A stretch of 11,670 nucleotides of DNA from a bacterium (lineage in GTDB: Bacteria > JALSQH01). Position 1 is the first letter of the stretch, and the number at the start of each line of letters is the position of its first letter. Of the stretch, positions 1-7,071 are shown one piece after another. The position numbers were made by a program, and so were the translations under genes. A model generated the notes under the pieces. The model saw only the letters and a program-made list of their open reading frames with translations, did no database searches and had not been told where the DNA came from. The stretch spans positions 1 through 11,670 of the forward strand of contig JALTID010000086.1 of assembly GCA_027004335.1 (NCBI GenBank), written 5' to 3'.

Positions 1-1
1 C

Positions 2-286
2 TGTTTAAGAGTCCGGGGATTCACAGCAATTGCTTCTTCAGGAACATATCTCAGAAAAGAAATTTTTAACCCACACAGCCATTCATTGATAAATATACTA
101 AAATCTTCGGTGGTCGTGGGGGCAGATCCCGCTTTAACAGATGGTTTTGCAACTGCATTAATAGTAAAACCTGAACTTGCAAAAAAATTATCAGAAAAAT
201 TTTCTTCCTGGGGCTTCTGGGTATCCAGCAGGGGAAAAATAATAAAATCCCCCAGCTGGGATAATTACTTCTCATCCTGTAAGTAG
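2..286 (+). CDS. apbE: FAD:protein FMN transferase (ApbE family), C-terminal fragment
   Basis: The frame is open from the left edge to the TAG at 284-286, so only the last 94 residues are visible and the start lies outside the window. ApbE enzymes use Mg2+ to split FAD and attach FMN to a threonine of exported flavoproteins, for example subunits of Rnf or Nqr complexes. The family match rests on FTAIASSGTY (the usual A-[IV]-A-[TS]-SG-x-Y segment), followed after a strand by ADPALTDGFATAL. There the Asp and Thr of D-x-x-x-T correspond to the family's Mg2+ ligands. One oddity is that the usual HHI-[IL]-DP-x-TG segment is shortened and reads IFNPHSH, so substrate handling may differ or this may be a divergent paralogue. 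The missing N-terminal part would show whether a lipoprotein signal is present. The gene is convergent with folK and overlaps its end by 15 bases. The family is fairly sure; the activity is less so. Confidence 0.72.
   Translation, partial: CLRVRGFTAIASSGTYLRKEIFNPHSHSLINILKSSVVVGADPALTDGFATALIVKPELAKKLSEKFSSWGFWVSSRGKIIKSPSWDNYFSSCK
235..262 (-). terminator. possible intrinsic terminator of the folK transcript
   Basis: Read on the minus strand, ATCCC, a six-base loop (AGCTGG) and GGGAT form a five-pair stem at 262-247. A T-rich run follows at 246-235 (TTTATTATTTTT). It begins 10 bases past the folK stop codon, where the end of the operon would be expected. It lies inside the coding region of the convergent apbE-like gene. 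The stem is short and the T-run is interrupted by A, so it is a candidate only. Confidence 0.42.
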
Positions 287-784
287 TGTATCAAGAATTT
301 TTTCTCCCCCTTCCACAATAGAATAAGTCTTATGAGCAAACCGCTCTCTGAAGATCATCTCAATACTCTTTGATTCCACGGGATGAATTATCTCATCATC
401 AAAATCAAGAAGAGCTTTCAGAAGAAAATCTCTTTCAAGAAGGGCTGGATGGGGGATTTTTAGATCCTTATCATTAATAAAAAGACTCTCGTAAAAAAGA
501 ATATCTACATCTATTATGCGTGGCAGATTGTGACCCTGTTCCTTGGTTCTTCCAATATCCTTTTCAATTCTCTTAATAACCCTGAGCAAATCATATGGAA
601 GAAGATATGTTCTGTATTTCACAACACAATTTAAAAAATTCTCCCCTTTCATATCAAGGGGCTTCGTTTCATAAATTCTGGAAAGAGCAGTAACTCTCCC
701 GTAATTCATCAGTTCTTTTGTTGCGGCAACAATATTTTCCAGTTTATCTCCTAAATTTGAACCAAGGGAGAGGTATATTGCCAT
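272..784 (-). CDS. folK: 2-amino-4-hydroxy-6-hydroxymethyldihydropteridine pyrophosphokinase (HPPK)
   Basis: HPPK transfers pyrophosphate from ATP to 6-hydroxymethyl-7,8-dihydropterin in the cytoplasm, the step before dihydropteroate synthase in folate synthesis. The 170-residue length is normal for a single-domain HPPK. The N-terminus has the family's LSLGSNLGD (5-13) and an S-x-x-YET segment (35-40). The signature NLPRIIDVDILFY (86-98) carries Arg89 and the two Mg2+-binding aspartates, Asp92 and Asp94. HPALLERDFLL (112-122) is the usual C-terminal motif. There is no fused FolB or FolP domain. The ATG at 784 has a purine-rich ribosome site (AGAGGAAGAG) just upstream and starts 13 bases after the dapL stop, so it is the last gene of the operon. 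Nothing in its neighbours is folate-related, so it probably belongs here by shared housekeeping expression. Confidence 0.95.
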   Translation of the reverse strand: MAIYLSLGSNLGDKLENIVAATKELMNYGRVTALSRIYETKPLDMKGENFLNCVVKYRTYLLPYDLLRVIKRIEKDIGRTKEQGHNLPRIIDVDILFYESLFINDKDLKIPHPALLERDFLLKALLDFDDEIIHPVESKSIEMIFRERFAHKTYSIVEGGEKILDTLLTG

Positions 785-797
785 CTCTCTTCCTCTT

Positions 798-1967
798 TTA
801 AAACCTTAAATTTTTCAACCTATCAATAGCCTCTTTTAAAAGAGCGGTACTCTGAGTAAGAGAAACCCTGAAATATCCCTCTCCATATTCTCCAAAACCG
901 ACACCGGGAGTTACCACAACGCCCGCTTCCTCCAGAATCTTCCTGGAAAATTCTATGGAACTGTACCCTTCAGGGAGTTTAATCCACAAATAAAATGTGG
1001 AATTGCTCTTAACATAATCAAGTCCAATAGATTCAAGGCCTTCAATAAAAGCCTCCCTTCTCTCCCTGTAAATCTCTCTATTTTTCTCCGCTCCACTCTG
1101 ATCCCCGCTTAATGCCTCAATACCCGCTTCCTGAATTGCTTGAAAAACTCCAGAATCCACATTTGTTTTTATCTTACCCAGACCCTGAACGGCGCTTTTA
1201 TTACCAACGGCAAATCCAATCCTCCAGCCAGTCATATTGTATGTTTTGGAAAGCGAATGAAACTCAATTGCCACATCTTTTGCACCCTTAATCTGCATCA
1301 GGCTTATAGGTCTTTTCCCTGGATCATAGTAAATTTCGGTGTAAGGAGCATCAGATACGAGAAGGATCTCATATTTTTTAGCAAAATCTATTGCTTCTTT
1401 GTAAAAATTCTCAGTGGCTTCAGCTGTGGTTGGATTATTGGGATAATTCAGAAAAAGAATTCTCGCTTTTTTAGCTATATCCTCAGGGATAGAAGCAAAG
1501 TCAGGTAGAAAGCCATTTTTTTCCTTCAGGGGCATTTTATAGACATCTCCCCCGGCAAATTTCGTGGCAACAGCATAAACAGGATATGCAGGATCAGGAA
1601 CAAGAGAAATATCACCAGGATTAATAAAAGCCCAGGGTAGATGCGCGATACCCTCTTTAGAACCAATAAGTGTGATCACTTCATTCACCGGATCAAGTTC
1701 CACCCCGAATCTATCTTTGTACCATTTAGCAGCTGCTTCACGAAATTTAAGCATCCCCATATATGAAGGGTATCTATGATTTTCCTTCTTCTCAGCAGCT
1801 TTTTTCAATGCTTCTACGATATTAGAAGGTGTGGGTGTATCTGGATCACCCACCCCTAAATCGATTACATTTACCCTTTTTTTGGTCTGTTCAGCTTTTA
1901 ATCTGTCAATTTCAGCGAATAGATACGGAGGTAGTTTTTTAATCCTCATGGCAAAATCAAATTCCAT
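798..1967 (-). CDS. dapL: LL-diaminopimelate aminotransferase
   Basis: This PLP enzyme (fold type I) transfers an amino group from glutamate to tetrahydrodipicolinate, giving LL-2,6-diaminopimelate in one step and bypassing the succinylase and acetylase routes. At 389 residues it has the expected length. Visible features are LPPYLFAEID (12-21), the DLGVGDPDTPTPS segment (36-48), NHRYPSYMG (63-71), IGSKEGIAH (101-109), NYPNNPT (174-180), Asp206 and Tyr209 for the cofactor, the Schiff-base Lys241 in SLSKTYNMTGWRIG and the carboxylate-binding Arg367 in GYFRVSL. The NMTGWR and NHRYP motifs fit the DapL clade better than aspartate aminotransferase. I chose ATG 1967 because AGGAGGT lies six bases upstream (1974-1980). 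An in-frame start at 2000 would add 11 residues that resemble no family sequence and would overlap the upstream gene. With dapB in the same operon, the lysine and peptidoglycan-DAP role is well supported. Confidence 0.92.
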   Translation of the reverse strand: MEFDFAMRIKKLPPYLFAEIDRLKAEQTKKRVNVIDLGVGDPDTPTPSNIVEALKKAAEKKENHRYPSYMGMLKFREAAAKWYKDRFGVELDPVNEVITLIGSKEGIAHLPWAFINPGDISLVPDPAYPVYAVATKFAGGDVYKMPLKEKNGFLPDFASIPEDIAKKARILFLNYPNNPTTAEATENFYKEAIDFAKKYEILLVSDAPYTEIYYDPGKRPISLMQIKGAKDVAIEFHSLSKTYNMTGWRIGFAVGNKSAVQGLGKIKTNVDSGVFQAIQEAGIEALSGDQSGAEKNREIYRERREAFIEGLESIGLDYVKSNSTFYLWIKLPEGYSSIEFSRKILEEAGVVVTPGVGFGEYGEGYFRVSLTQSTALLKEAIDRLKNLRF

Positions 1968-1973
1968 CTCTGC

Positions 1974-1980
1974 ACCTCCT
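1974..1980 (-). promoter_or_regulatory. strong ribosome binding site deciding the dapL start
   Basis: The minus strand reads AGGAGGT, then six bases (GCAGAG), then ATG at 1967-1965. This near-perfect Shine-Dalgarno match favours ATG 1967 over the in-frame start at 2000. It lies in the 16-base gap after the stop codon of the FAH-family gene. Confidence 0.8.
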
Positions 1981-1983
1981 GAT

Positions 1984-2742
1984 TCAACCAGAAATAACAA
2001 AATTAGTAAGAGATCCGACCCCCTCTATTTCTATTGTGATCCTATCCCCCGGCGAAAGTTTCCCTACGCCCGGTGGTGTCCCTGTTGCTATCACATCTCC
2101 GGGCAAAAGAGTCATAACTGAAGAGATAAAACTGACCAGTCTATACACATTAAAGATCATATCTGAAGTAGGAGCATCCTGCTTCAATTTGCCATTTAAA
2201 TAGGCCTTAATTACAAGTTCATCGGGATCAACATCAGTTTCAATAAATGGCCCAATAGGAGCAAAGGTGTCAAAACTTTTTGCTCTTGTATACTGAACAT
2301 CTTTTTCCTGGAGATCCCTGGCTGTTACATCATTGAAACAGGTGTAACCCATTATACATTCTGCAGCCTCTTCAGTCTGGACATCCTTACAGGCTCTTTT
2401 AATAACTACACCTAATTCTCCTTCGTAATCTATCCTCTCACTGTCAGGAGGAAGAAAAATATTATCCCCGGGACCAATTACAGCAGTGGAGGGTTTTAAA
2501 AAAATAAGAGGCTCTTCAGGAAGAACCCTCTTCATCTCCTCAGCATGAGCTCTATAATTAAGTCCTACTCCAATTATCTTGGTGGGAGTAACTGGAGCAA
2601 GTATTTTTACTTCTTCCAGCCGAAACACCTCACCGGTTTCACTCAATCCTTTTAATGGAGTTATCTTTAAAACTTCTACCTCGCCTGTTTCAACTCTTCC
2701 CCAGAAAACTTTCTCTCTAAAAAGGAACCTTCCAAATTTCAT
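1984..2742 (-). CDS. fumarylacetoacetate hydrolase (FAH) family protein, FAHD1/acylpyruvase-like
   Basis: FAH-family enzymes are Mg2+-dependent and cleave, decarboxylate or isomerise 2-oxo and 2,4-dioxo acids. The 252 residues fit the short class with a small N-terminal domain (about 1-50) and the catalytic fold after it. The metal ligands appear as Glu107 and Glu109 in [10 protein letters not shown] and Asp138 in [22 protein letters not shown] (60-70) has the His66 plus Glu68/Glu69 arrangement that resembles the His-Glu catalytic dyad of FAHD1, and FLKPST (81-86), Lys155 and TGTPPGVG (220-227) also match that class. Acylpyruvate hydrolase or oxaloacetate decarboxylase activity is therefore possible, but substrate cannot be read from sequence. 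The ATG overlaps the dapB stop (ATGA), with GGAGGAG upstream, so the two are probably translated together. Sitting between two diaminopimelate genes suggests a lysine-pathway or 2-oxo-acid repair role, which is inference. Confidence 0.88.
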   Translation of the reverse strand: MKFGRFLFREKVFWGRVETGEVEVLKITPLKGLSETGEVFRLEEVKILAPVTPTKIIGVGLNYRAHAEEMKRVLPEEPLIFLKPSTAVIGPGDNIFLPPDSERIDYEGELGVVIKRACKDVQTEEAAECIMGYTCFNDVTARDLQEKDVQYTRAKSFDTFAPIGPFIETDVDPDELVIKAYLNGKLKQDAPTSDMIFNVYRLVSFISSVMTLLPGDVIATGTPPGVGKLSPGDRITIEIEGVGSLTNFVISG

Positions 2743-3563
2743 TTCTCCTCCTCCCTAAGACCTAAAACATCCTGCATGTCGTATAAACCTGGTTTATTTA
2801 TTTTCATAACCCATCTGGCTGCCTGGAGAGCACCAATGGCAAAAGCTTTCCTGGAGAAAGCCCTATGGGTTATTACCATTTCCTCTGCAACTCCGGAGAA
2901 ATACAGGGTGTGCTCTCCCACCACTTCTCCTCCTCTCAGTGCAAAGATACCCACCTCTTCCCTGCTTTTTTCTGAAATTGATCTTCCATATCTCCCCCAT
3001 CTCATAATGTCAGTAAGTGGTTTCCCAATTACATCAGAGATAATTTCACCCAATTTCAACGCTGTTCCACTGGGAGCATCAAGCTTGTGCCTGTGATGTC
3101 TTTCTACAATTTCTACATCATAATCTCCTGGATAAAGCACTTCGGTAACTTTCTTTGTTAGATAGAAAAGCAAATTTATTCCAAGACTCATATTTGGAGC
3201 AAGAACAACAGGGATCTTCCGAGCCTGCTCCGCGATAAAATCCATGTCCGTGGCATTGAATCCAGTGGTTCCTATTACTGCTGATTTTCCTCTGGAAACA
3301 GCAAGGGTCAGGAATTTTAAAGATACCTCCGGGACGGTAAAATCAATGTATAGATCAGCCTTCTCAATTTCCGCAAGAAAATCAGATTTCAGTTTTATAT
3401 CCACATTCTCGGTACCCCAGATATTGCCAAGACCCTTCCCGAGTAGAGGATGATCTTCTCTTTCCACCACTGCGGCAAGCTCCATATCATCACTTTCATA
3501 AACAAGTCTGGAAATAAGGCTTCCCATTCTTCCTGCACCACCTGTAACAACGACTTTAATCAT
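2739..3563 (-). CDS. dapB: 4-hydroxy-tetrahydrodipicolinate reductase
   Basis: DapB reduces the product of DapA (dihydrodipicolinate or its hydrated form) to tetrahydrodipicolinate with NAD(P)H, in the cytoplasm. The 274-residue protein has the N-terminal Rossmann motif GGAGRMG (8-14), then [11 protein letters not shown] with Glu34-Arg35, the position that contacts the cofactor ribose or phosphate. YIDFTVPE (72-79), IGTTGF (97-102) and APNMSLGIN (122-130) are typical. The catalytic segment [15 protein letters not shown] (154-168) holds His156 and Lys160, equivalent to His159 and Lys163 of the E. coli enzyme. The C-terminal segment around [14 protein letters not shown] is also usual. AAAGGAG six bases before the ATG supports the start. 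The ATG follows the upstream stop by a single base, and the stop overlaps the next ATG. dapA is not adjacent, which is unusual but not rare. Confidence 0.96.
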   Translation of the reverse strand: MIKVVVTGGAGRMGSLISRLVYESDDMELAAVVEREDHPLLGKGLGNIWGTENVDIKLKSDFLAEIEKADLYIDFTVPEVSLKFLTLAVSRGKSAVIGTTGFNATDMDFIAEQARKIPVVLAPNMSLGINLLFYLTKKVTEVLYPGDYDVEIVERHHRHKLDAPSGTALKLGEIISDVIGKPLTDIMRWGRYGRSISEKSREEVGIFALRGGEVVGEHTLYFSGVAEEMVITHRAFSRKAFAIGALQAARWVMKINKPGLYDMQDVLGLREEEK

Positions 3564-3564
3564 T

Positions 3565-4539
3565 TCATTCTCCTTTTGTCGTTATATCAAGATACTTATA
3601 AAAGTCTTCTTTAAATCTATCCACATCCATGTCTAGATAGGTCTCTATTTTTCTCCCTGTGCCTGTAATACAGGCACCATAGTACTCATTATCCTCCGTT
3701 GAAACATCCATCTTAACCCATTGTTTCTTCACAACAATATCCCCATCCAGAAGATAAGTCGCAGCAACTAAATCGTATGGATAAAAACCTCCAAACACTG
3801 AAGACATTATATCATACCAATCTTTTATACTTTTGTAAAGATAAATACACCATGAAGTTGTGCACAGGGCTAGTGTATCCATCTCTTCCGCACCAATTAT
3901 TGTATCCATACAAATATCAAGGGGAAACAATTTTATATTATCAAAATTATCTATCACAATCTTTGCAGAATCAGGGTCACGATAAAAATTATATTCACTC
4001 TTCATGTAGGGCAGAACATTTCCTTCTTGATAAACAGCCCCGCCCATTATTACAACCTCCCTAAATTTTTTTGCAATGTCCGGGGAAAGCTTATATGCAG
4101 TGGCAAGATTTGTTAGAGGACCTATGGCAAGAAGAAGGAGTTTCCCATCATACTTATGGACTGCATCAGTAATAAACTTTGCAGCCTCAGTAGTTATTCC
4201 AAGAGAGAATTTATTTTTTGCCCCCATGTAGAGTGGAATATACCTGTGGAGATGAGAAAGCAGATCCACTGCTCTCTCATGAACTTCATCAAGGGTTCCG
4301 TTACCAAAAGTAAGTGTGATCCCTTTGATATCATATTTTTCTGACAAAATGAGAGAAGCTATTGCAAGTCCATCATCAACATCATGATTTTCAAGCCCCA
4401 TGGTGATGTCGGTATCAATTACAAGTGGTGGTAAAGATAATTTTTTACTCTCTCTGCCAGAACGGCAGGAGGGGAATAAAATAATGAGGAAGAATAAACT
4501 ACCTCCCCATAGGATAATTAGTTTCAAACTCAATTTCAT
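3565..4539 (-). CDS. putative lipoprotein of the inosine/uridine-preferring nucleoside hydrolase family
   Basis: The family hydrolyses the N-glycosidic bond of ribonucleosides, giving base and ribose. The 324 residues begin with Lys2/Lys6, a hydrophobic stretch (about 7-22) and PSC at 23-25, which I read as a lipoprotein signal with Cys25 lipidated. Phe at -3 makes the lipobox weaker than ideal. The Ca2+-binding start of the fold is DTD (42-44) and DVDDG (53-57). The usual spacing between these aspartates is lengthened by about seven residues. TFGN (77-80), AIGPLTNLA (138-146), VIMGGAV (163-169) and EGN...EYNFYRDPDSA (172-192) match the family. Near the C-terminus the usual catalytic His-Asp pair reads Tyr255-Asp256. 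The ATG overlaps the upstream gene by 41 bases and lacks a clear ribosome site, so translation may depend on reinitiation. Membership is solid; activity and substrate are open because of the His-to-Tyr change and the surface location. Confidence 0.83.
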   Translation of the reverse strand: MKLSLKLIILWGGSLFFLIILFPSCRSGRESKKLSLPPLVIDTDITMGLENHDVDDGLAIASLILSEKYDIKGITLTFGNGTLDEVHERAVDLLSHLHRYIPLYMGAKNKFSLGITTEAAKFITDAVHKYDGKLLLLAIGPLTNLATAYKLSPDIAKKFREVVIMGGAVYQEGNVLPYMKSEYNFYRDPDSAKIVIDNFDNIKLFPLDICMDTIIGAEEMDTLALCTTSWCIYLYKSIKDWYDIMSSVFGGFYPYDLVAATYLLDGDIVVKKQWVKMDVSTEDNEYYGACITGTGRKIETYLDMDVDRFKEDFYKYLDITTKGE

Positions 4540-5674
4540 CAGGGTTGGGATTTCTTAATAAGTATTTTAAATACCCTTTTTCTCCTTTTAAATAATACCC
4601 CAAAAAGCTCACCGCATAGTAATTAATCAACTTGTGTGCATAATCAGGATCAATAAAGGTTATTTTTTTACCATCTTTCTCCTCCACTCCGCATCCGTCG
4701 CCAAAATCTGGTGCCAGTTCACACATATTTGAATATGTGTAATGGCCAGCATTTTTCAGATCAACAAAATAGGCAGGACCATTTGCCATCTGGAAATCCC
4801 ACTTTTCAAGTTCACTCCCTGTCCACTGGATCGTTTGATCTTTCCCGGCGATCATAAAAAGTGCCGGGCAATTAAACTTATCACTTATAAAACCCGGGGC
4901 TGCTTGAGGTATAATCGCCTTAATTCTGCCATCCCTGGAAGCCGCCGAAATGGAGGTATAAGAACCAAAAGAGTGTCCTGAGACTCCAATATGATCAAGG
5001 TCCATATGTTCTGAAAGAAATATTCCTGAATCCTTCACGGAGAAAAGGTAATCAATCATAAATTCAATATCCTGAACCCTATCAACCATGCCGTAAAAGA
5101 AGGTATCCTGATCATAGGTGATTATCTGGCCATTTATTATTGTTATGGCAGCATTTCCAGTATGATCAGGAGCAAGAACAATGTAGCCATGACTTGCAAG
5201 AAATTCGGTTAAATAGAGGGACTGAAATCTAACTCCTCCATTTCCATGGGAGAAAATCACCACGGGGAATTTCCCCTTTCTTATAGGAACATTTCTGTGA
5301 GAGAGAAGAGGCTTATCAAGAACTGAAAATGTTATGTTAATGTGAAACTCCTCCAGTAATTTCTTCAAAGCATTCTGAAAATCGCTACCAAAAAAATCTT
5401 TAAGGGTCATCTGAGGGGTTTCAGCTGCTGAATCAACCGCAGGATACCAGACTTCTGTAACAAGAGTTCTGTAAGAATGAGTTACCTTATCAATTCTACT
5501 ATGGTCCACCAGGACAATTGTTGTATCCCCCACAGGATAGGGACCTATATCCCACGGTGAAAAGATCTTCTCACTGCTCGAAGAAGAACTGTTATTCCTT
5601 CCACTACAACTCACTATAAGAGCAATTATCAAAAATAAGATCAGGAAATGGAAGATACTTTTCCTTCTACTCAT
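4499..5674 (-). CDS. alpha/beta-hydrolase lipoprotein, PAF-acetylhydrolase / dienelactone-hydrolase-like
   Basis: This is a probable exported esterase or lipase of the alpha/beta-hydrolase fold. From ATG 5674 it has 391 residues. SRRKS is followed by a hydrophobic stretch (7-21) and the lipobox IVSC (20-23), then a Ser-rich linker (29-34) before the folded domain. FSHGNGG (141-147) is the oxyanion-hole loop. The nucleophile elbow is GHSFG (233-237) with Ser235; Asp279 in AGKDQ and His311 in NAGHYTY complete a plausible triad. Spacing and the HSFG elbow resemble the platelet-activating-factor acetylhydrolase and predicted dienelactone hydrolase group. Cys318 and Cys328 could form a disulfide outside the cytoplasm. 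I prefer ATG 5674 (AGAAGG upstream, eight-base overlap with the acyl-CoA dehydrogenase stop) because it puts charged residues directly before the signal. Frame starts up to 5767 would bury the signal behind extra residues. Natural substrate is not known. Confidence 0.78.
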   Translation of the reverse strand: MSRRKSIFHFLILFLIIALIVSCSGRNNSSSSSSEKIFSPWDIGPYPVGDTTIVLVDHSRIDKVTHSYRTLVTEVWYPAVDSAAETPQMTLKDFFGSDFQNALKKLLEEFHINITFSVLDKPLLSHRNVPIRKGKFPVVIFSHGNGGVRFQSLYLTEFLASHGYIVLAPDHTGNAAITIINGQIITYDQDTFFYGMVDRVQDIEFMIDYLFSVKDSGIFLSEHMDLDHIGVSGHSFGSYTSISAASRDGRIKAIIPQAAPGFISDKFNCPALFMIAGKDQTIQWTGSELEKWDFQMANGPAYFVDLKNAGHYTYSNMCELAPDFGDGCGVEEKDGKKITFIDPDYAHKLINYYAVSFLGYYLKGEKGYLKYLLRNPNPDEIEFETNYPMGR

Positions 5675-6896
5675 ACACCTTCTCATCCTCTCTATCAGCC
5701 ATTGAGGCATCTTTTTCAACATCTCTACCGAATTCCCTGGCACCAAGAACTTCCTTATAATACTCATGCTGAATAAGGAGATTCATGATTTCATTTGTTC
5801 CTGTCCAGATCATAGTCAATCTTGCGTCACGCAGATATTTTTCAATTGGATAAACTGTGGTGTAACCTATCCCACCCATTATCTGCATTGCGTGATTTAT
5901 CACTTCCCATGCAGTATCAGTTGCCACTTTTTTTGCCTCTGAAACAAGCCTTCGTCTATTAGGTGCATCAAGGTCTACCGCTCTCGCAGCAAAATAAACA
6001 AGACCTCTTGCAGCATCAAGAGCACTGATGGCATCTGCTACCCTGAAACTCACCCCCTGAAATCTTCTTATCGCTCTTCCAAAAGCCTTTCTTCTGTCAC
6101 TGTAACGAGTGGCAACCTCCAGAGCAACCCTTGCAAGACCTATAGCACCTGCTGCGCTTGTCATTCTCTCAGGGATCATCATCTGATTGAAAATCATTCC
6201 CCCAGTATTTTCTTCGCCTATAAGATTTTTAGCAGGAACTTTTACATCTTTGAAAACGATTCTCCCTGTTCCACCACCTTTTGTACCCATCAATTCATAA
6301 ACTGTTTCAACTTTTACACCCATATCCCTTTCAACAACAAGAACACTTAGACCTTTTTTAGGATCCACATCAGGGTTAGTCTTAACATACGCAAGGAAGA
6401 AATCAGCACCTTCGGCACCAACAATAAATCTCTTCTGGCCATTTAAGATATAATAATCGCCCTTCTTCTCAGCAACAGTTGTAGCACCGAAGAAATCAGA
6501 TCCTCCTCTTGGCTCAGTTAATGCTTCAGCAGTATGGAGCTTCCCCTCAAGCATGGGCTTCAGATATCTTTCCTTCTGCTCATCATTTCCGAATTTATCA
6601 AGAGCTTCACCTACAATACTTACAAGAGAGTACAGACACGCGAGAGAATTACCTAAAACCCCAATCTCCTCCAGAGCTATTATCTCACTGGTCCATGGAA
6701 GTCCTCTTCCTCCCCACTCTTTAGGAAATCTGAGACCTAACAGATTTTTCTCTCCTGCCCACTGGAGAAATTCTTTTGGATACTTGACCTCGTCTTTATC
6801 CATTTTTATTAGAAGTTCTCTTGGAATTGTTTTTACAAATTCTCTTACTTCGTCTCTCAACTTCCTCTCTTCCTCGGTAAAGTTGAACTCAAACAT
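5667..6896 (-). CDS. acyl-CoA dehydrogenase
   Basis: FAD-dependent acyl-CoA dehydrogenases make the trans-2 double bond in acyl-CoA thioesters and pass electrons to electron-transfer flavoprotein. The 409 residues show the N-terminal helical domain (about 1-115), the beta domain with signature [12 protein letters not shown] (123-134), and the C-terminal four-helix domain with [21 protein letters not shown] (339-359). The glutamate used as base by short- and medium-chain enzymes, which precedes GT near the C-terminus, is Thr365 here (WTGTNEIM). Glu243 in IPERM lies where long-chain and isovaleryl-CoA dehydrogenases carry their catalytic glutamate, and GTNEIM also resembles long-chain enzymes. 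A branched- or long-chain acyl-CoA substrate is therefore plausible. GGAGGTG lies four bases before ATG 6896. This is the first gene after the promoter at 6944-6972. No ETF, thiolase or enoyl-CoA hydratase gene is nearby. A charged tail (about 388-409) extends past the usual end. Confidence 0.93.
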   Translation of the reverse strand: MFEFNFTEEERKLRDEVREFVKTIPRELLIKMDKDEVKYPKEFLQWAGEKNLLGLRFPKEWGGRGLPWTSEIIALEEIGVLGNSLACLYSLVSIVGEALDKFGNDEQKERYLKPMLEGKLHTAEALTEPRGGSDFFGATTVAEKKGDYYILNGQKRFIVGAEGADFFLAYVKTNPDVDPKKGLSVLVVERDMGVKVETVYELMGTKGGGTGRIVFKDVKVPAKNLIGEENTGGMIFNQMMIPERMTSAAGAIGLARVALEVATRYSDRRKAFGRAIRRFQGVSFRVADAISALDAARGLVYFAARAVDLDAPNRRRLVSEAKKVATDTAWEVINHAMQIMGGIGYTTVYPIEKYLRDARLTMIWTGTNEIMNLLIQHEYYKEVLGAREFGRDVEKDASMADREDEKVYE

Positions 6897-6943
6897 TTCG
6901 CACCTCCATCAACTCGTGATTAAATTAAAATTTATTTTAATAA

Positions 6944-6972
6944 AGTTTAACATATTATCAGTGAGGGGTCAA
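6944..6972 (-). promoter_or_regulatory. sigma70-type promoter ahead of the acyl-CoA dehydrogenase operon
   Basis: On the minus strand TTGACC (6972-6967) and TAAACT (6949-6944) are separated by exactly 17 bases, and TG stands one base before the -10 hexamer (an extended -10). The -35 matches consensus at five of six positions, the -10 at four of six. Transcription would start about 40 bases before the ATG at 6896. An AT-rich leader (about 6921-6943) follows. The position in the only sizeable gap between the two minus-strand gene blocks adds support. Confidence 0.68.
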
Positions 6973-7071
6973 TAAGTCGTCTTGAGAGCTTGTGATCTTA
7001 TTCCTCTGCTGGAGTTAAAAAGCCGATTAAGTTTTTTAAATTCCGCGTAAAAGAGAGGTTAATGATTGAAC
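6973..7071. other. gap between the glycan block and the acyl-CoA dehydrogenase operon
   Basis: Together with the promoter and leader this is the only real intergenic gap of the window (6897-7071, 175 bases). I see no gene in it. An A/T-only inverted repeat at 7015-7039 (TTAAAAA, 11-base loop, TTTTTAA) lies 33 bases past the phosphotransferase stop. It could contribute to transcript ending, but it has no GC pairs in the stem. Confidence 0.4.

Noticed and set aside
66-275. Short minus-strand open frame past the folK end
   Set aside because: It lies opposite the apbE-like gene, which has recognisable family motifs, and its own translation shows low-complexity Leu/Pro runs.
1140-1508. Open frame on the plus strand opposite dapL
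   Set aside because: It lies wholly across from a well-conserved gene, and its translation resembles no family and has no ribosome site. The same holds for the other plus-strand frames opposite minus-strand genes.
1968-2000. Longer DapL with an in-frame start at 2000
   Set aside because: It adds 11 residues unlike the family and overlaps the FAH-family gene, while ATG 1967 has a near-perfect ribosome site six bases upstream.
5675-5767. Longer start for the esterase-like lipoprotein, up to 5767
   Set aside because: It would place extra residues, including Pro and Trp, before a clear lipoprotein signal, and it only reads across the acyl-CoA dehydrogenase end in another frame.
7015-7039. Inverted repeat as an intrinsic terminator of the glycan block
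   Set aside because: The stem is seven A/T pairs only with an 11-base loop, so it would be unstable; I mention it only as a possible contributor in the gap.
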